A stretch of 64,000 nucleotides of DNA from assembly GCA_963840975.1 (NCBI GenBank), contig CAWJBC010000009.1:150168-214167 (forward strand), in the 5' to 3' direction. Within the stretch, counting starts at the first letter, position 1. Each line of letters starts with the position of its first letter. Below the pieces are notes generated by a model that was given only the letters and a program-made list of their open reading frames with translations, had not been told where the DNA came from and did not search any database. The DNA is from JAADJA01 sp963840975 (GTDB lineage Bacteria; Bacteroidota; Bacteroidia; Bacteroidales; JAADJA01). This document shows, in pieces, positions 54,620 to 64,000 of this stretch. A program made the position numbers and the translations under genes.

Positions 54620-56035
54620 ATGGGAGATAAACAAATAACAATAGCTAAGCCGGTTTCAGTATCTGGAAAAGGCTTGCATACAGGGGTAAATGTTACCCTC
54701 CGGTTTAATCCGGCACCAGAAGATTTCGGTGTTGGCTTTAAAAGGATTGACATAGAAAATCAGCCGGTTATCATGGCGGATTGCGCAAATGTAGTTGATA
54801 CCAACCGGGGTACAACAATCGGCAGAGAAAATGTGAACGTGAACACAATCGAACACGTGATGGCTGCTATTACCGGATTAGAAATTGACAATTTGCTCAT
54901 CGAAATTGACAACTTTGAAACTCCTATTCTTGATGGTTCTTCAAGATTTTTTACCGAAGCGCTTATAAAAGCTGGAAGGGTTGAGCAATCTGCTCAAAAA
55001 AAATTCTTTGTTCTTAATGAAATCATTTCTTTTTATGACAAGGATAAAAATGCCGAAATGATTGCTATTCCTTCAAAAGATTACCGTTTGTCCGTTATGA
55101 TTGACTTCGATTCAGAGGTGCTATCAAGCCAGAATGCTTCATTGGATAAAATCAGTGATTTTACCAATGAAATAGCCAACTGCAGAACCTTTGTTTTTCT
55201 TCATGAGCTGGAATATCTTTTGACCAATAACCTGATTAAGGGTGGCGATTTGAGCAATGCCATCGTTTTTGTGAATCGGGTTATCTCGCAGGAAGAGCTT
55301 GATCGCCTTGCAAAATTATTTAACAAACCCTCCGTAAAAGTCCTGAAAAAAGGGATTTTGAACAATCTTGATCTTCACTATGAAAACGAACCGGCCCGGC
55401 ATAAACTGTTAGATGTAATTGGTGATCTCTCACTAATTGGAATGCCCATCAAAGCACACATCATCGCAAAAAAGCCCGGTCATTCAACCAATATTGAATT
55501 TGCTAAAATCATAAAAAATCACATCGTGGAAAAAGAAAAAAACAGGTTCAAACCACCTTTTGATCTTGACAAAAAACCTCTTTTTGATATCAATGAAATT
55601 AAAAAGGTATTGCCCCACCGACCTCCGTTCCTTTTGATTGATAAAATTATGGATATGGATGACAATCATGTAATCGGTGTAAAAAATGTTACGATGAATG
55701 AAGCACATTTCGTTGGGCACTTTCCTGACGAACCTGTGATGCCGGGTGTACTTCAGATAGAAGCGATGGCTCAAACAGGTGGAATATTCGGCCTTAAAAA
55801 ATTCAAGGATCCGGAAAACTATGTGACCTATTTTCTTAAAATTGATAATGTAAAATTCAGAAATAAAGTAGTGCCCGGTGATACTCTTGTCTTTGTTCTG
55901 GGGCTAATATCACCCCTCAGAAGAGGGATTTGCCACATGTGGGGAACAGGTTATGTTGCCGGAAAACCGGTGATTGAAGGAGAAATGTTAGCCCAGATTT
56001 CAAAGAAACAAAATACAGAAACCAAAGCCGAATAA
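54620..56035 (+). CDS. lpxC/fabZ: Bifunctional UDP-3-O-acyl-N-acetylglucosamine deacetylase / 3-hydroxyacyl-ACP dehydratase
   Basis: The N-terminal 305 residues are LpxC, the committed zinc deacetylase of lipid A synthesis: KPVSVSGKGLHTGVNV, zinc His in NTIEHVMAAITG, zinc His and Asp in ARHKLLDVIGD, and a catalytic His in KKPGHSTN. The C-terminal 150 residues are FabZ, the fatty-acid dehydratase: KVLPHRPPFLLIDKI, VGHFPDEPVMPGVLQIEAMAQ (catalytic His and Glu) and KFRNKVVPGDTL. This fusion is typical of Bacteroidetes and links lipid A and fatty-acid flux. The gene lies between lpxD and lpxA, with lpxA starting 4 bases after the stop. Confidence 0.97.
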   Translation: MGDKQITIAKPVSVSGKGLHTGVNVTLRFNPAPEDFGVGFKRIDIENQPVIMADCANVVDTNRGTTIGRENVNVNTIEHVMAAITGLEIDNLLIEIDNFETPILDGSSRFFTEALIKAGRVEQSAQKKFFVLNEIISFYDKDKNAEMIAIPSKDYRLSVMIDFDSEVLSSQNASLDKISDFTNEIANCRTFVFLHELEYLLTNNLIKGGDLSNAIVFVNRVISQEELDRLAKLFNKPSVKVLKKGILNNLDLHYENEPARHKLLDVIGDLSLIGMPIKAHIIAKKPGHSTNIEFAKIIKNHIVEKEKNRFKPPFDLDKKPLFDINEIKKVLPHRPPFLLIDKIMDMDDNHVIGVKNVTMNEAHFVGHFPDEPVMPGVLQIEAMAQTGGIFGLKKFKDPENYVTYFLKIDNVKFRNKVVPGDTLVFVLGLISPLRRGICHMWGTGYVAGKPVIEGEMLAQISKKQNTETKAE

Positions 56036-56039
56036 AATA

Positions 56040-56837
56040 ATGAATCAACCTTTAGCTTATGTTCATCCCCAGGCAAGGATCGCAAAAAATGCGGTTATCG
56101 AGCCTTTTGTTAATATTGAACGGAATGTGGAAGTGGGTGAAGGAACCTGGATCGGTTCCAACGTTACCATCATGGAAGGAGTGCGCATCGGGAACAATTG
56201 CAAAATTTTCCCCGGAGCAGTCATAGGTGCCATTCCACAAGATCTCAAATATGCCGGTGAAGACACTACCGTCGAAATTGGCGACAATACTACTGTTCGG
56301 GAATTTGTAACCATTAACCGTGGTACAAAGGAAAGCTGGAAAACGGTGATCGGGAAAAACTGCCTGCTGATGGCTTATGTGCATATTGCCCATGATTGTT
56401 ACCTCGGCGAAAGGGTTATCTTAGGCAATGCTGTTAACCTTGCCGGACATATCACCATTGGTGAATGGGCAACTCTCAGTGGTCTGACTGCCGTTCATCA
56501 GTTCGTCAAGATTGGCGCTCATTCCTTTGTTTCGGGCGGATCACTCGTTCGTAAAGATGTTCCTCCATATACCAAAGCGGCGCGTGAACCGCTTTCTTAT
56601 GCCGGGGTAAATTCCATCGGACTCAGGCGCAGGGGTTTCTCTAACGAAAAAATTATTGAAATTCAGGATATTTACAGGTATATTTATATCAAAGGTTACA
56701 ACGTTTCACAGGCAGTAAGGTACATCGAAGCCAACATGCCCAGCTCTCTCGAGCGGGATGAAATTTTAACTTTTATCGCACAATCTACCCGCGGAATCAT
56801 GAAAGGATATTTCAGAATAGGCGGGAACTCCCAGTAG
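56040..56837 (+). CDS. lpxA: UDP-N-acetylglucosamine O-acyltransferase
   Basis: LpxA performs the first acylation of lipid A synthesis. It starts with hexapeptide repeats (VHPQARIAKNAVIEPFVNI) and has VIGAIPQDLKYAGEDT, the catalytic His in LMAYVHIAHDCYLGE and HQFVKIGAHSFVSGGS. The C-terminal helical domain (SNEKIIEIQDIYRYIYIKG) is complete. Length (265 aa) is normal. It is the last gene of the lpxD-lpxC/fabZ-lpxA group. Confidence 0.97.
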   Translation: MNQPLAYVHPQARIAKNAVIEPFVNIERNVEVGEGTWIGSNVTIMEGVRIGNNCKIFPGAVIGAIPQDLKYAGEDTTVEIGDNTTVREFVTINRGTKESWKTVIGKNCLLMAYVHIAHDCYLGERVILGNAVNLAGHITIGEWATLSGLTAVHQFVKIGAHSFVSGGSLVRKDVPPYTKAAREPLSYAGVNSIGLRRRGFSNEKIIEIQDIYRYIYIKGYNVSQAVRYIEANMPSSLERDEILTFIAQSTRGIMKGYFRIGGNSQ

Positions 56838-56845
56838 GTGGCGAA

Positions 56846-56887
56846 GATGTTAGATATTAGAAATTAGGCTTTAGATGTTAGATTTTT
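56846..56887. repeat. Degenerate heptad array, AATATCT family, copy B (inverted)
   Basis: Six 7-base units stand in exact register 9 bases after the lpxA stop: GATGTTA, GATATTA, GAAATTA, GGCTTTA, GATGTTA, GATTTTT. The reverse complement has consensus TAANATC, the same heptad as the array at 20914-20983 shifted in phase. Confidence 0.6.
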
Positions 56888-57001
56888 TGAATTGACACCT
56901 ACATCATTCATCCTTTTATCCGTCACGGTTATGCCGGTGAGTTTTCGGGATTGAAAATTTCATCCAAAGAAAATACAAAGTCGAAATTCTTAAAAGCTAA
57001 G

Positions 57002-59148
57002 TCAATCAATAAGTGCTTTAGCTTCTTCTAATACTGCATTTGTTTCCAAATATTTCCTATCATAAGGAATAGAATAAAACAGCGGTGAGTTTAAAGCCGG
57101 GAAATTGCCCTTTAGCACATTATTTGGCCGTTCACCTTCAAAACCAAGAAATGAATATTTTCCATAATGCGACAATAATCGTGTTAACCCCGGAACGGCT
57201 TGTTTTACGCTGGTTCCTATAAATCCTATGGTAAAACCACTGTTTTCAGGATTTGGTATAGCATAAACGAGTGAACCTTCGGCGCTGAGGCGGCTGATAA
57301 GAACGGTTTGAGCAGAATCAAATACGGAATGGTAGTCTTTTTGAACATTAAATTCACCCGTAAATTTATTTTCAAAACCTATTACCCAGGCTGACATATT
57401 TCCCGGTAATTTATCAAGATCTTCATCCAATTTTATTTGGAGCGAATTTCCCTGTCCCTCCTGGGTTTCTTTCCAAGTGTTTGCCAGCGTTTTGTATTCA
57501 TCAAGGAAAGGACTGTTTTTTGGAAGGATGATCATTCCTTCGGAACTTCCAAAAATCTGAGATAGCGAAGGAGGAACTTCCGATTTATCCAGTCTCCGGA
57601 AAACATCAAACTGCGGATCAACCTCGATTTTTAAAGGCTCGGATGAGAAATGATAAGTATATGAATTGGTTCTTTTATCAGAAATTACAGTAATAAGTTC
57701 CACTCTGTTTTCAAGGTATATGGCAACCGGAATATTCAAAATGAATAAGTCTTGTTCCTGGTTTTGAGACAAAGAAAAATTCAGGTCAAATCCAGCTTCC
57801 ACTTTTTTGACTTTTACTTCTGATAGTTCAATTGATGGGGCGCCTTTTCGCTTCAGCCATTGATCAAACATCGGATCCATGTCAATTGATGAAAACTTTT
57901 GAAAAGACTTCTGAATATCATCGAAAGTCGAAATTTTATAAATATTATCCTTGTAAAACGATTGGTAAGCCTTAATGAAATTATCATCCCCAACCATTTT
58001 CCTCAACATGTGATTAAACATCAAACATTTACCGTAACCAATGGCCTCTTCTGCAGCATTATTTCTATTGCGGAATTGGATAACCGGAAAATCATTTTCA
58101 GCATTTACATAATCGGTGAATTTTTGCAGGGTCGTTCGCCGGTACTCTGCCCCCTGCCCTGCTTGTTCTTTCAATAAATGATCAGCCATATAAGCTGTAA
58201 TCCCTTCGCACCAGTTCCCTTTTTCAAAATCAACATACACCGAATTGCCCCACCAGTTATGCAATAATTCGTGCGGATAAGAGGTATACAGTATCCATGG
58301 AAAACGAATTATTTTCTCGCCAAGCAGCGTAAAGGAAGGCATACCGAAACCTGTTTCCCAGAAATTTTCAACCAGAGCAAATTTGTTATATGGGTATGGA
58401 CCGACAAGGTCAACATACATTTTTAAATATTCCGAAGTTGCATTTATATAATTACTGGCAAGCGCTGAATCCGGACTTCGGAGAAATGCCTGAAAAAGCA
58501 CATCTCCGGGTTTTTGTTCATATTCGGTCCAGGAAGCAGATATCAGGTAAACATCTTCAGTGGGATTTTTGCATTGATATTTTACTATTCTTTTATCACT
58601 TTTAATTTCATTAACAATCCTGTCACCCTGTGAAACAACGTTCCAGTCGCTTCTGAGTGTAACCGTAAGATTGAATGTAAAAAGCGATTCTTCAAAGGCA
58701 GGAATCCAGAAGGTTGAACCTGCAAGGTATACGCCGGAGTCACTGATGATCCCGGTAGTCTCGCTGAATCCTCTTGCATATTCGGCAGCACCCGTTGAAA
58801 TTTTTTCTGTTATGATGCCCGAATATTTAATGGGAAGTAACAAATCTTTCTTCCCGTGATTAGTAATTCCAATAGTATAATTATTGAAAATTGCTTCAGC
58901 ATTATCCACTGTTATTTTTGTAATCTTAATCGAATTATCAAGCGATTCGGGTACCAGGTTCTTGTTTAATGAAAAGGAAAGAAAACTTTTGTCTTTAATG
59001 ATCTCTATGGGGATAAGGACAGAATCAACAACATCTATGGATTTTTCCTGAATGCTTAGGTATACGTTTAATTCGTGGTGGATAACCTGGGAAAATGAAG
59101 TGATGGGGTAAAAAATATTACACAAACAATTGTTTTGAAGTTTTGCAT
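57002..59148 (-). CDS. M1-family zinc aminopeptidase, signal peptide frameshifted
   Basis: The gluzincin site is complete: HELLH in SYPHELLHNWWGN, with the third ligand Glu 18 residues later in WCEGITAYMADHLL. An N-terminal beta domain (residues 1-220) and the C-terminal part fit a periplasmic M1 metallopeptidase of about 710 aa. In the long frame the only start is a TTG at 59125 giving a truncated signal. If one T is added to a run of six (plus-strand A run 59110-59115), the ATG at 59148 opens MQNFKTIVCVIFFYPITSFSQ, a perfect signal peptide. I therefore extend the gene to 59148. The exopeptidase motif GAMEN is replaced by GFGMPSF, as in other Bacteroidetes members. It likely digests peptides in the periplasm. 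Confidence 0.88.
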
Positions 59149-59269
59149 GATGTTAAAAATTTAATACCTTTTATTATTGCTGGCAAAGGTAAAGAAAAGG
59201 GAAAGAATTGAAGAACAAACTTCTCAAAAAGAACCCGCATTTGAAAGATTTTATTACTGAACAGGACCA

Positions 59270-59600
59270 CTAAGGTTTCAACTCTTTTAAACTGAAGACT
59301 TTGTTTCCACCATCCCAGAATTTGGTAGCCCATTCGTCGCATGTTCCATCACCAAAATCAATACTTGCAAGCCATGTATCATCTTTATAACTATAAAATT
59401 CCACCATACCTGAAACGATGTAATCACAACCTTCAATGTTAATGATAGGTTCAGTTATAACCTTATAATATTTTTCTTTGTCACCTTCTTTTTTTATTGA
59501 AAATTCAGTGGTTATTCCATGCACAGTTTTAGTGGCAATGTCATCGCAAACACCGCTTCCGAAATCAATAACAGCATAAAGGCGAATTTTCAGGAAATAC
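59270..59600 (-). pseudogene. 3' remnant of a gene with repeated DFGDGTCDEWATK units
   Basis: The open frame reads to a stop at 59270 and contains two copies of one motif: VIDFGSGVCDDIATKTV and SIDFGDGTCDEWATKFW, each ending a segment of about 65 residues. No start codon or signal peptide is found; upstream the frame runs into IS630-type sequence near 59590. It looks like the truncated C-terminal end of a lipoprotein or secreted repeat protein. The function is unknown. Confidence 0.55.
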
Positions 59601-60080
59601 GGAGATAAAGAATTCGGAAATCTGTAAGATTCTCAAAGTAGGCGAAAGAACAATAGATCGGGTAAAGAAGAAGTTCATTGAAGAAGGATTTGAAAGCGTG
59701 CTGGAAAGACGTCCTTCGACCAAAATTACACCAAAAAGGTAGATGGAGATATTGAAGCAAAATTGGTATCACTTTGCTGCAGCGAGCCACCCGAAGGTTT
59801 TGCAAAATGGTCGCTAAGACTTTTGGCAGACAAGATGGTTGAGTTGAATTATATTGATTACATATCGCATGTGACAGTAGGCGAGGTTCTAAAAAAAACG
59901 AACTTAAGCCTTGGAAAGTAAAAGGTTGGGTAATTCCTCCGGGACAAAGCAGTGAATTTGTAGCCAATATGGAACAGGTACTTGATATATACAAGCTGGC
60001 GTACGATGAAGATTATCCGGTTGTTTGCATGGATGAATCACCCAAACAGTTGATTGAAGAAATTGCATCAACACCAATAA
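59599..60080 (+). pseudogene. Remnant of an IS630-family transposase
   Basis: Three consecutive reading-frame pieces encode an IS630-like transposase. The helix-turn-helix part is EICKILKVGERTIDRVKKKF and SVLERRPS. The middle part is PPEGFAKWSLRLLADKMVEL. The start of the DDE domain is VKGWVIPPGQSSEFVANMEQV then DYPVVCMDESPKQLIEE, with the first catalytic Asp in CMDE. The pieces are separated by at least two frameshifts, and everything after IEEIAS, including the other two catalytic acidic residues, is missing. It cannot be active. It lies exactly between two truncated minus-strand genes. Confidence 0.75.
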
Positions 60081-60715
60081 AGCAACTGGCTTGTAAAACC
60101 AGGTTGTGCGCATCTGAATATACCCGGCGAATTATCGGGTGACTTTGGCAATTCAAGTTTCCGCATAATTGTTGATGCCATAATGGTAATGAAAGGATTT
60201 AGCTCAGGAGCTGCCCACACAGCCAAGGACATTTTCCCTCCCCTTTTCAGCACCCTTGACATTTCTCCAAGGCCCTTATTTAAATCCGGGAAAAACATGA
60301 TTCCAAAACGTGAAATAATATGGTCAAACGTTTCGTCATCAAACGGAAGATTGGCAGCATCTGCAGCGAGACTGCGATAATTCTGGATATTTTTTCTCGA
60401 AGCATTCTCGTTTGCAATGACCACCATATTCTCGGAGAGATCAGTGCCAGTAACTTCTCCATGAGTGAGCATTGTGCTGAGCGTCAGGCCGGGTTCACCT
60501 GTTCCTGATGCCACATCAAGTACTTTTTCAGTTCCTTTCAGATCAAGTTTTTTGATCAGGGCATCGCCTATGGGCTTCATGGTAAACATGATCAGGTTAT
60601 CCCATTTTTCCCAGCCCTTACTGAATTTATTCCAGTTGTTTTTTTGTTGTTCCAGCTGTTGTTGCTGAATTTCCTGATTAAGCTGTTGCAGATCAAAATG
60701 CTGTTCGCGAAACAT
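60068..60715 (-). pseudogene. Class I SAM-dependent methyltransferase (UbiE/Methyltransf_11 type), C-terminus lost
   Basis: The N-terminal part is good: a Gln-rich leader (LQQLNQEIQQQQLEQQ), the SAM motif VLDVASGTGEPGLTLS, the acidic loop GTDLSENMVVIA, AADAANLPFDDETFDHIISR and the post-motif VLKRGGKMSLAVWA. After RCAQPGFTSQLL, where related enzymes continue for another 50-70 residues, the frame enters the IS630 remnant and stops at 60068. It is therefore a truncated gene, disrupted near 60080. The substrate is unknown. Confidence 0.78.
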
Positions 60716-61232
60716 ATCTTTATAGATTAAGTTAATTTTTTGATAATCGTTTGATCAAAGTCAAGTATCACCGATTGATATTCAATATGCTGTTACTGAT
60801 TATTGGAAATTAAACATACCAGTAACCTATGGAATTATTTTAAAAGTTAAATAATTGTTAAATAAATAACATGATGGTCAATAAATTGATTAAAAAAGCC
60901 TGAAATAGTAATTCTATTTCTCCATAGCCCTGAAATCCTGGCTCTTACAAACTCACTGGAACAATATGGGGAAAACGGAAACCGGCATTCTCGGATTACC
61001 CCTATTTTAAAGGATTATTTATCAACCAGGAATGTTAGAGGATCGTTATCCTTACCTGAGGTTATCTTTACCCATAGAAGTTCTCCCGATCCAAACTTCG
61101 ATAACTAATCAATTCTACTACTTGACAAGTTTTAACTTTCGTATTATTTTTTGAATCTCCAACTTTTAAATAGAGGGAAATCTCTATTTTAGTTATACTT
61201 TTGTTTAACATGAAGTTTTAATGATTGTAAGA
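60716..61232. other. Intergenic region with an 8-base inverted repeat ahead of a -7 box
   Basis: The 517-base region has no supported gene. Near its end AAATAGAG (61168-61175) and CTCTATTT (61182-61189) form a perfect inverted repeat, and TACTTTTG (61196-61203) matches the -7 consensus TAnnTTTG, 30 bases before the ATG of the CapA gene. The repeat could be an operator overlapping the promoter, since no long T-run follows it. This is speculative. Confidence 0.3.
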
Positions 61233-64000
61233 ATGAAAATAAAGGGGTTTTCCTATTTCTATTTTTATCGGGTTGTTGATGTCATTCACTGTTATTATAG
61301 TCAATGCCCAAAATCCAGTTCAAATCCGGTTCCCAGAAAGCAATCATCATTGAAAATTTTGACAGCGGTACAGTTGAGCTGACATCATACCCTTTGGAAG
61401 ATGAGGACCCGCTCAACTGGGAATTGAATTCAAACATCACTTATGAAAATTCCCCCTGGTCATTAAAAATATTCGGAAATACCTGGAAGGTTCAAAGCAT
61501 TTCACCTGTCGTTGTTAATGCAGGTGATGTGTGGCAGGTTTCTGCATATATCGCTTCGCAAGGAGAGATTCAGGGATTTGGGATTATGGATTCTGCACAT
61601 GTACTTTTCTATTCTTTTGCAGGTTCAGAAATGGTGAACATTGAAGAATGGGTACCTGTTTACCAGGGCTGGTTCCCGGAAGACCAATGGAATGATTACC
61701 AACTTCCTGTTGCGGACGATTGGCTGGCTTTTTTTGATTACCTGCCGGAAATCACAGCTATCGTTTATATCAACGACAAAGACCAAACTTCACAGGGGGT
61801 GGTATATTTTGATAATATTATAAATATCAGCAATGATTTACCTTATATTCCGGAGGTATCGATTGATTTTACTGTAGGAGGAGTTTATACGATGGAGGCG
61901 GCAGTAAAGTTGCTGACGTTCAATTTACAAGTGAAGTGATTGACCCTGATAGTGAAACCCATGACTATTTCTGGAATTTCGGAGATGGTTCAACCAGTAA
62001 TGAGCAGGATCCTTCACATACATTTTTAGTTACAGATGATCATCCCTACAAGGTTTTACTCCGGGTTGTTGACTCTACCAACAGGTGGGGACAGGCAAGT
62101 TGTAGTGTTGAAGTTGACCCAGGCAACAGCTCTTTTCCTGTAACTTTGAATTTTGTCGGTGATATCATGCTGGCCCGCAGATACGAAAATCCGGGCGGAG
62201 TTATTCCCACCCTGGGTGTTGAAGCCATATTCGCTCCAACAAAACCGTTTCTTGGCGATGCCGCAGATATCACTATTGCCAATTTAGAATGTCCGTTAAC
62301 CACTTATTGGGAGCACCATCCGACAAAATCAATTTATTTTAAAGGTTCGCCTGCGAATGTAGCCGGTTTGACTTATGCCGGAATAGATATCGTTACCCTT
62401 GCCAACAATCATACATTGGATTATATGTTGCAGGGGATGCAGGAAACCCAGTCCGTTTTAGATGAGAATGATATTCTTTATATGGGCGCCGGGGAAAATT
62501 CATATGAAGCCTACCTGCCGGCTTTTTATTCAAAGTCAGGTGTTAATTTCGCCTTTCTTGCAGCCAGCGACAGAACCGGGCAATACAACAACGAACAGCC
62601 TTACCTGAATGCAGGTTATAACAAACCAGGCTTTGCTTATCTTGAGCCATATTATATCAAAAAGCAAATTGATGAAGTAAAAAATGTCTCTGATCTGGTG
62701 GTACTGGAGTGGCATACCGGAATTGAGTATTCGTCAGACCCGGGTGAGAAATGCGATACTTGCTCCCTGTTTGGTGAGGAAAATGAATCGGATGAAAATT
62801 ATTTTCCTTTGGCTCTGGCTCCAACTCCAAAGAACAGGACCACAACACATTTTGCCATTGACAATGGGGCAGACCTCGTTATTTGTCATCACCCTCACAT
62901 GATGCAGGGATTGAACTTTATAGCGGCAGACTCATTGCCCATTCGATGGGGAATTTTGCATTTGATCAGGAATACCCTGAAACTTATCCCTCATTTATCC
63001 TGAATTCGAAAGTGAACGAAACAGGATTTTATGAATTTACACTTACCCCGGTTTACATTGATGATTATATCCCGCATAGGGCTGAAGGTGGTTTGGGATT
63101 ACACATACTTGATGATCTTGCCCAGCGTTCAAAGGATCTGGATACATACCTTAAAATTGACCGGGACAGCATCATCGCAAGGGTAATCATGGATACCGCC
63201 AGCATGACTTCAACCTTTACGGAAAACACAGTTGAGCTCCCCATGGAAGAAACCGGCAATAGTTGGACAACGCCTCCCCATCCGCTTGCAAGAATGGGAA
63301 GTATTTCATCAGTTGACAGCATCGAGCCAAATGGTAATTACGAATTCCGGCTGGGCAGGGAATTGATCTGGTTCGGCAATATGGAGAATGAAGGCTGTAC
63401 GTTGTGGAATTTGAACAGCGCCGATGAAAACTATTGCGATTCGGCTAGCGTTTTCAGGAGAACGCTCTATTCAGCATTTAAGAACTTCCAATTCTACTTC
63501 CAACATTATTACAAATTTCGAGGAACGGATCATTTGTCCTTCCGATACGATCAATTGTTCACTCTGTGGTTATATAAAAACTCAAAATGGTGCTAATGTG
63601 ACCATTGAAATAAGATATCATAGCGGATCGTACCGGGATCATACCACTCGGTACTGAAAATATCGGTGTACAGGTAAATGGGAATACTCCCTGGACTTTT
63701 TATCATCAAGGAGCTTACGATTCCGGCAGGAACGAAGTTTTTCGATGTTCGGCTGAACAGTGGTATTCCGGGTTCGGGTACAGCTTATTCATGGTTCGAT
63801 AATGTGAGTGTTATTCGCTGGGATGGATGGGCGGATTATACTATTTCAGAATCCATACCGACGCCAAATGATTATTATTTTATCCAGGTTAAATCATCCG
63901 GCAGTTCTGAAGATGTTGTTATCAATTATTCTGAAACGGGTTACGGTCCGGCACATACCATTGAGGCCGATCTAAAGGTTTTCCTTGAAGGCCCATTCAA
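61233..64000 (+). pseudogene. Secreted PKD-CapA (metallophosphatase-like) multidomain protein, multiply frameshifted, 3' partial
   Basis: Reading across frameshifts gives one gene. A signal peptide ends VIIVNAQ. A beta-sandwich of about 190 residues follows (IIIENFDSGTVELTSYP). Next is a PKD domain (DYFWNFGDGSTSNEQDPSHTF). Then comes a CapA/PgsA domain of the poly-gamma-glutamate synthesis type (FVGDIMLARRYENPGG, IANLECPLTTYW, LANNHTLDYM, ICHHPHMMQG, HSMGNFAFDQ). After it come carbohydrate-binding-like modules (CGYIKTQNGANVTIEIRY, FFDVRLNSGIPGSGTAYSWF). Single-base indels lie near 61262-61266, 61309-61324, 61886-61890, 62910, 63480, 63600 and 63700. Coding continues to the window edge. This is either a pseudogene or poor sequence near a contig end. 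Confidence 0.7.

Noticed and set aside
59590..59994. 134-codon minus-strand frame
   Set aside because: It is the antisense of the IS630 transposase remnant, whose conserved motifs are on the plus strand.
1..64000. CRISPR array, prophage or integrated conjugative element
   Set aside because: No spaced identical direct repeats of 24-40 bases, no cas genes, and no phage structural, integrase or conjugation genes were seen. The heptad arrays have no spacers.

Overview
The window is a stretch of a Bacteroidetes (Bacteroidota) chromosome, probably from an environmental Bacteroidales-like or flavobacteria-like lineage. The evidence is a SusC/SusD pair, several secreted proteins with type IX secretion (T9SS) C-terminal sorting domains, the T9SS regulator PorX, a GldI-like lipoprotein, a fused LpxC-FabZ enzyme, a GIN-domain lipoprotein, no Shine-Dalgarno sites, and recurring TAnnTTTG -7 boxes. 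Base composition is moderately AT-rich. The genus cannot be named from the sequence alone.

Layout. 1-5.4 kb: a SusC (5' partial)/SusD/PKD-lipoprotein nutrient-uptake operon. 5.5-11 kb: a T9SS cargo protein, ndk, a DHH phosphoesterase, two FKBP prolyl isomerases and sucC. 11-16.5 kb (minus strand): a diacylglycerol kinase-like enzyme next to an LTA-synthase-like phosphoglycerol transferase, two small lipoproteins and a papain-like peptidase. 16.7-26.4 kb: dnaE, trxA, a DUF58 protein, the c-di-AMP synthase cdaA, purB and a frameshifted MsbA-type ABC exporter. 26.4-30.3 kb: a repeat-filled intergenic region, a DUF5606 protein, pyrK-pyrD, a YciO/Sua5 protein and a cupin. 30.3-32.8 kb: tRNA-Lys, a candidate 6S-like RNA, and a secreted Omp28/thioredoxin-fold T9SS protein with an in-frame TGA at the first cysteine position of its CxxC site. 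32.8-35.3 kb: a coaE-ybbR-yajC-DUF1573 minus-strand group. 35.4-40.6 kb: a tripartite efflux operon without an ATPase, and a peroxiredoxin. 40.7-45.6 kb: a giant T9SS type-B surface protein. 45.9-51.7 kb: a deacetylase, an Ig-like lipoprotein, alanine dehydrogenase, tsaE and porX. 52-57 kb: an HD hydrolase followed by the lipid A genes lpxD, lpxC-fabZ and lpxA. 57-64 kb: an M1 peptidase, then a decayed region with an IS630-type remnant between two truncated genes, and a badly frameshifted CapA/PKD gene that runs off the window.

Functional themes are outer-membrane biogenesis (lipid A, T9SS cargo and its regulator, efflux, prolyl isomerases) mixed with core metabolism (DNA replication, pyrimidine and purine synthesis, TCA cycle, CoA, t6A tRNA modification, c-di-AMP).

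The main candidates for new biology are: (1) the UGA codon at the redox-active position of a thioredoxin-fold T9SS protein, a possible selenoprotein; (2) intergenic arrays of degenerate 7-9 nt repeats, including one heptad family found in both orientations and twin hairpins with a compensatory base change; (3) a 6S-like RNA and a second, orphan terminator-linked transcript upstream of porX. Caution: at least five otherwise intact genes carry single-base indels, and the last 4 kb carries many more, so sequencing error must be excluded before any broken gene is read as biology.
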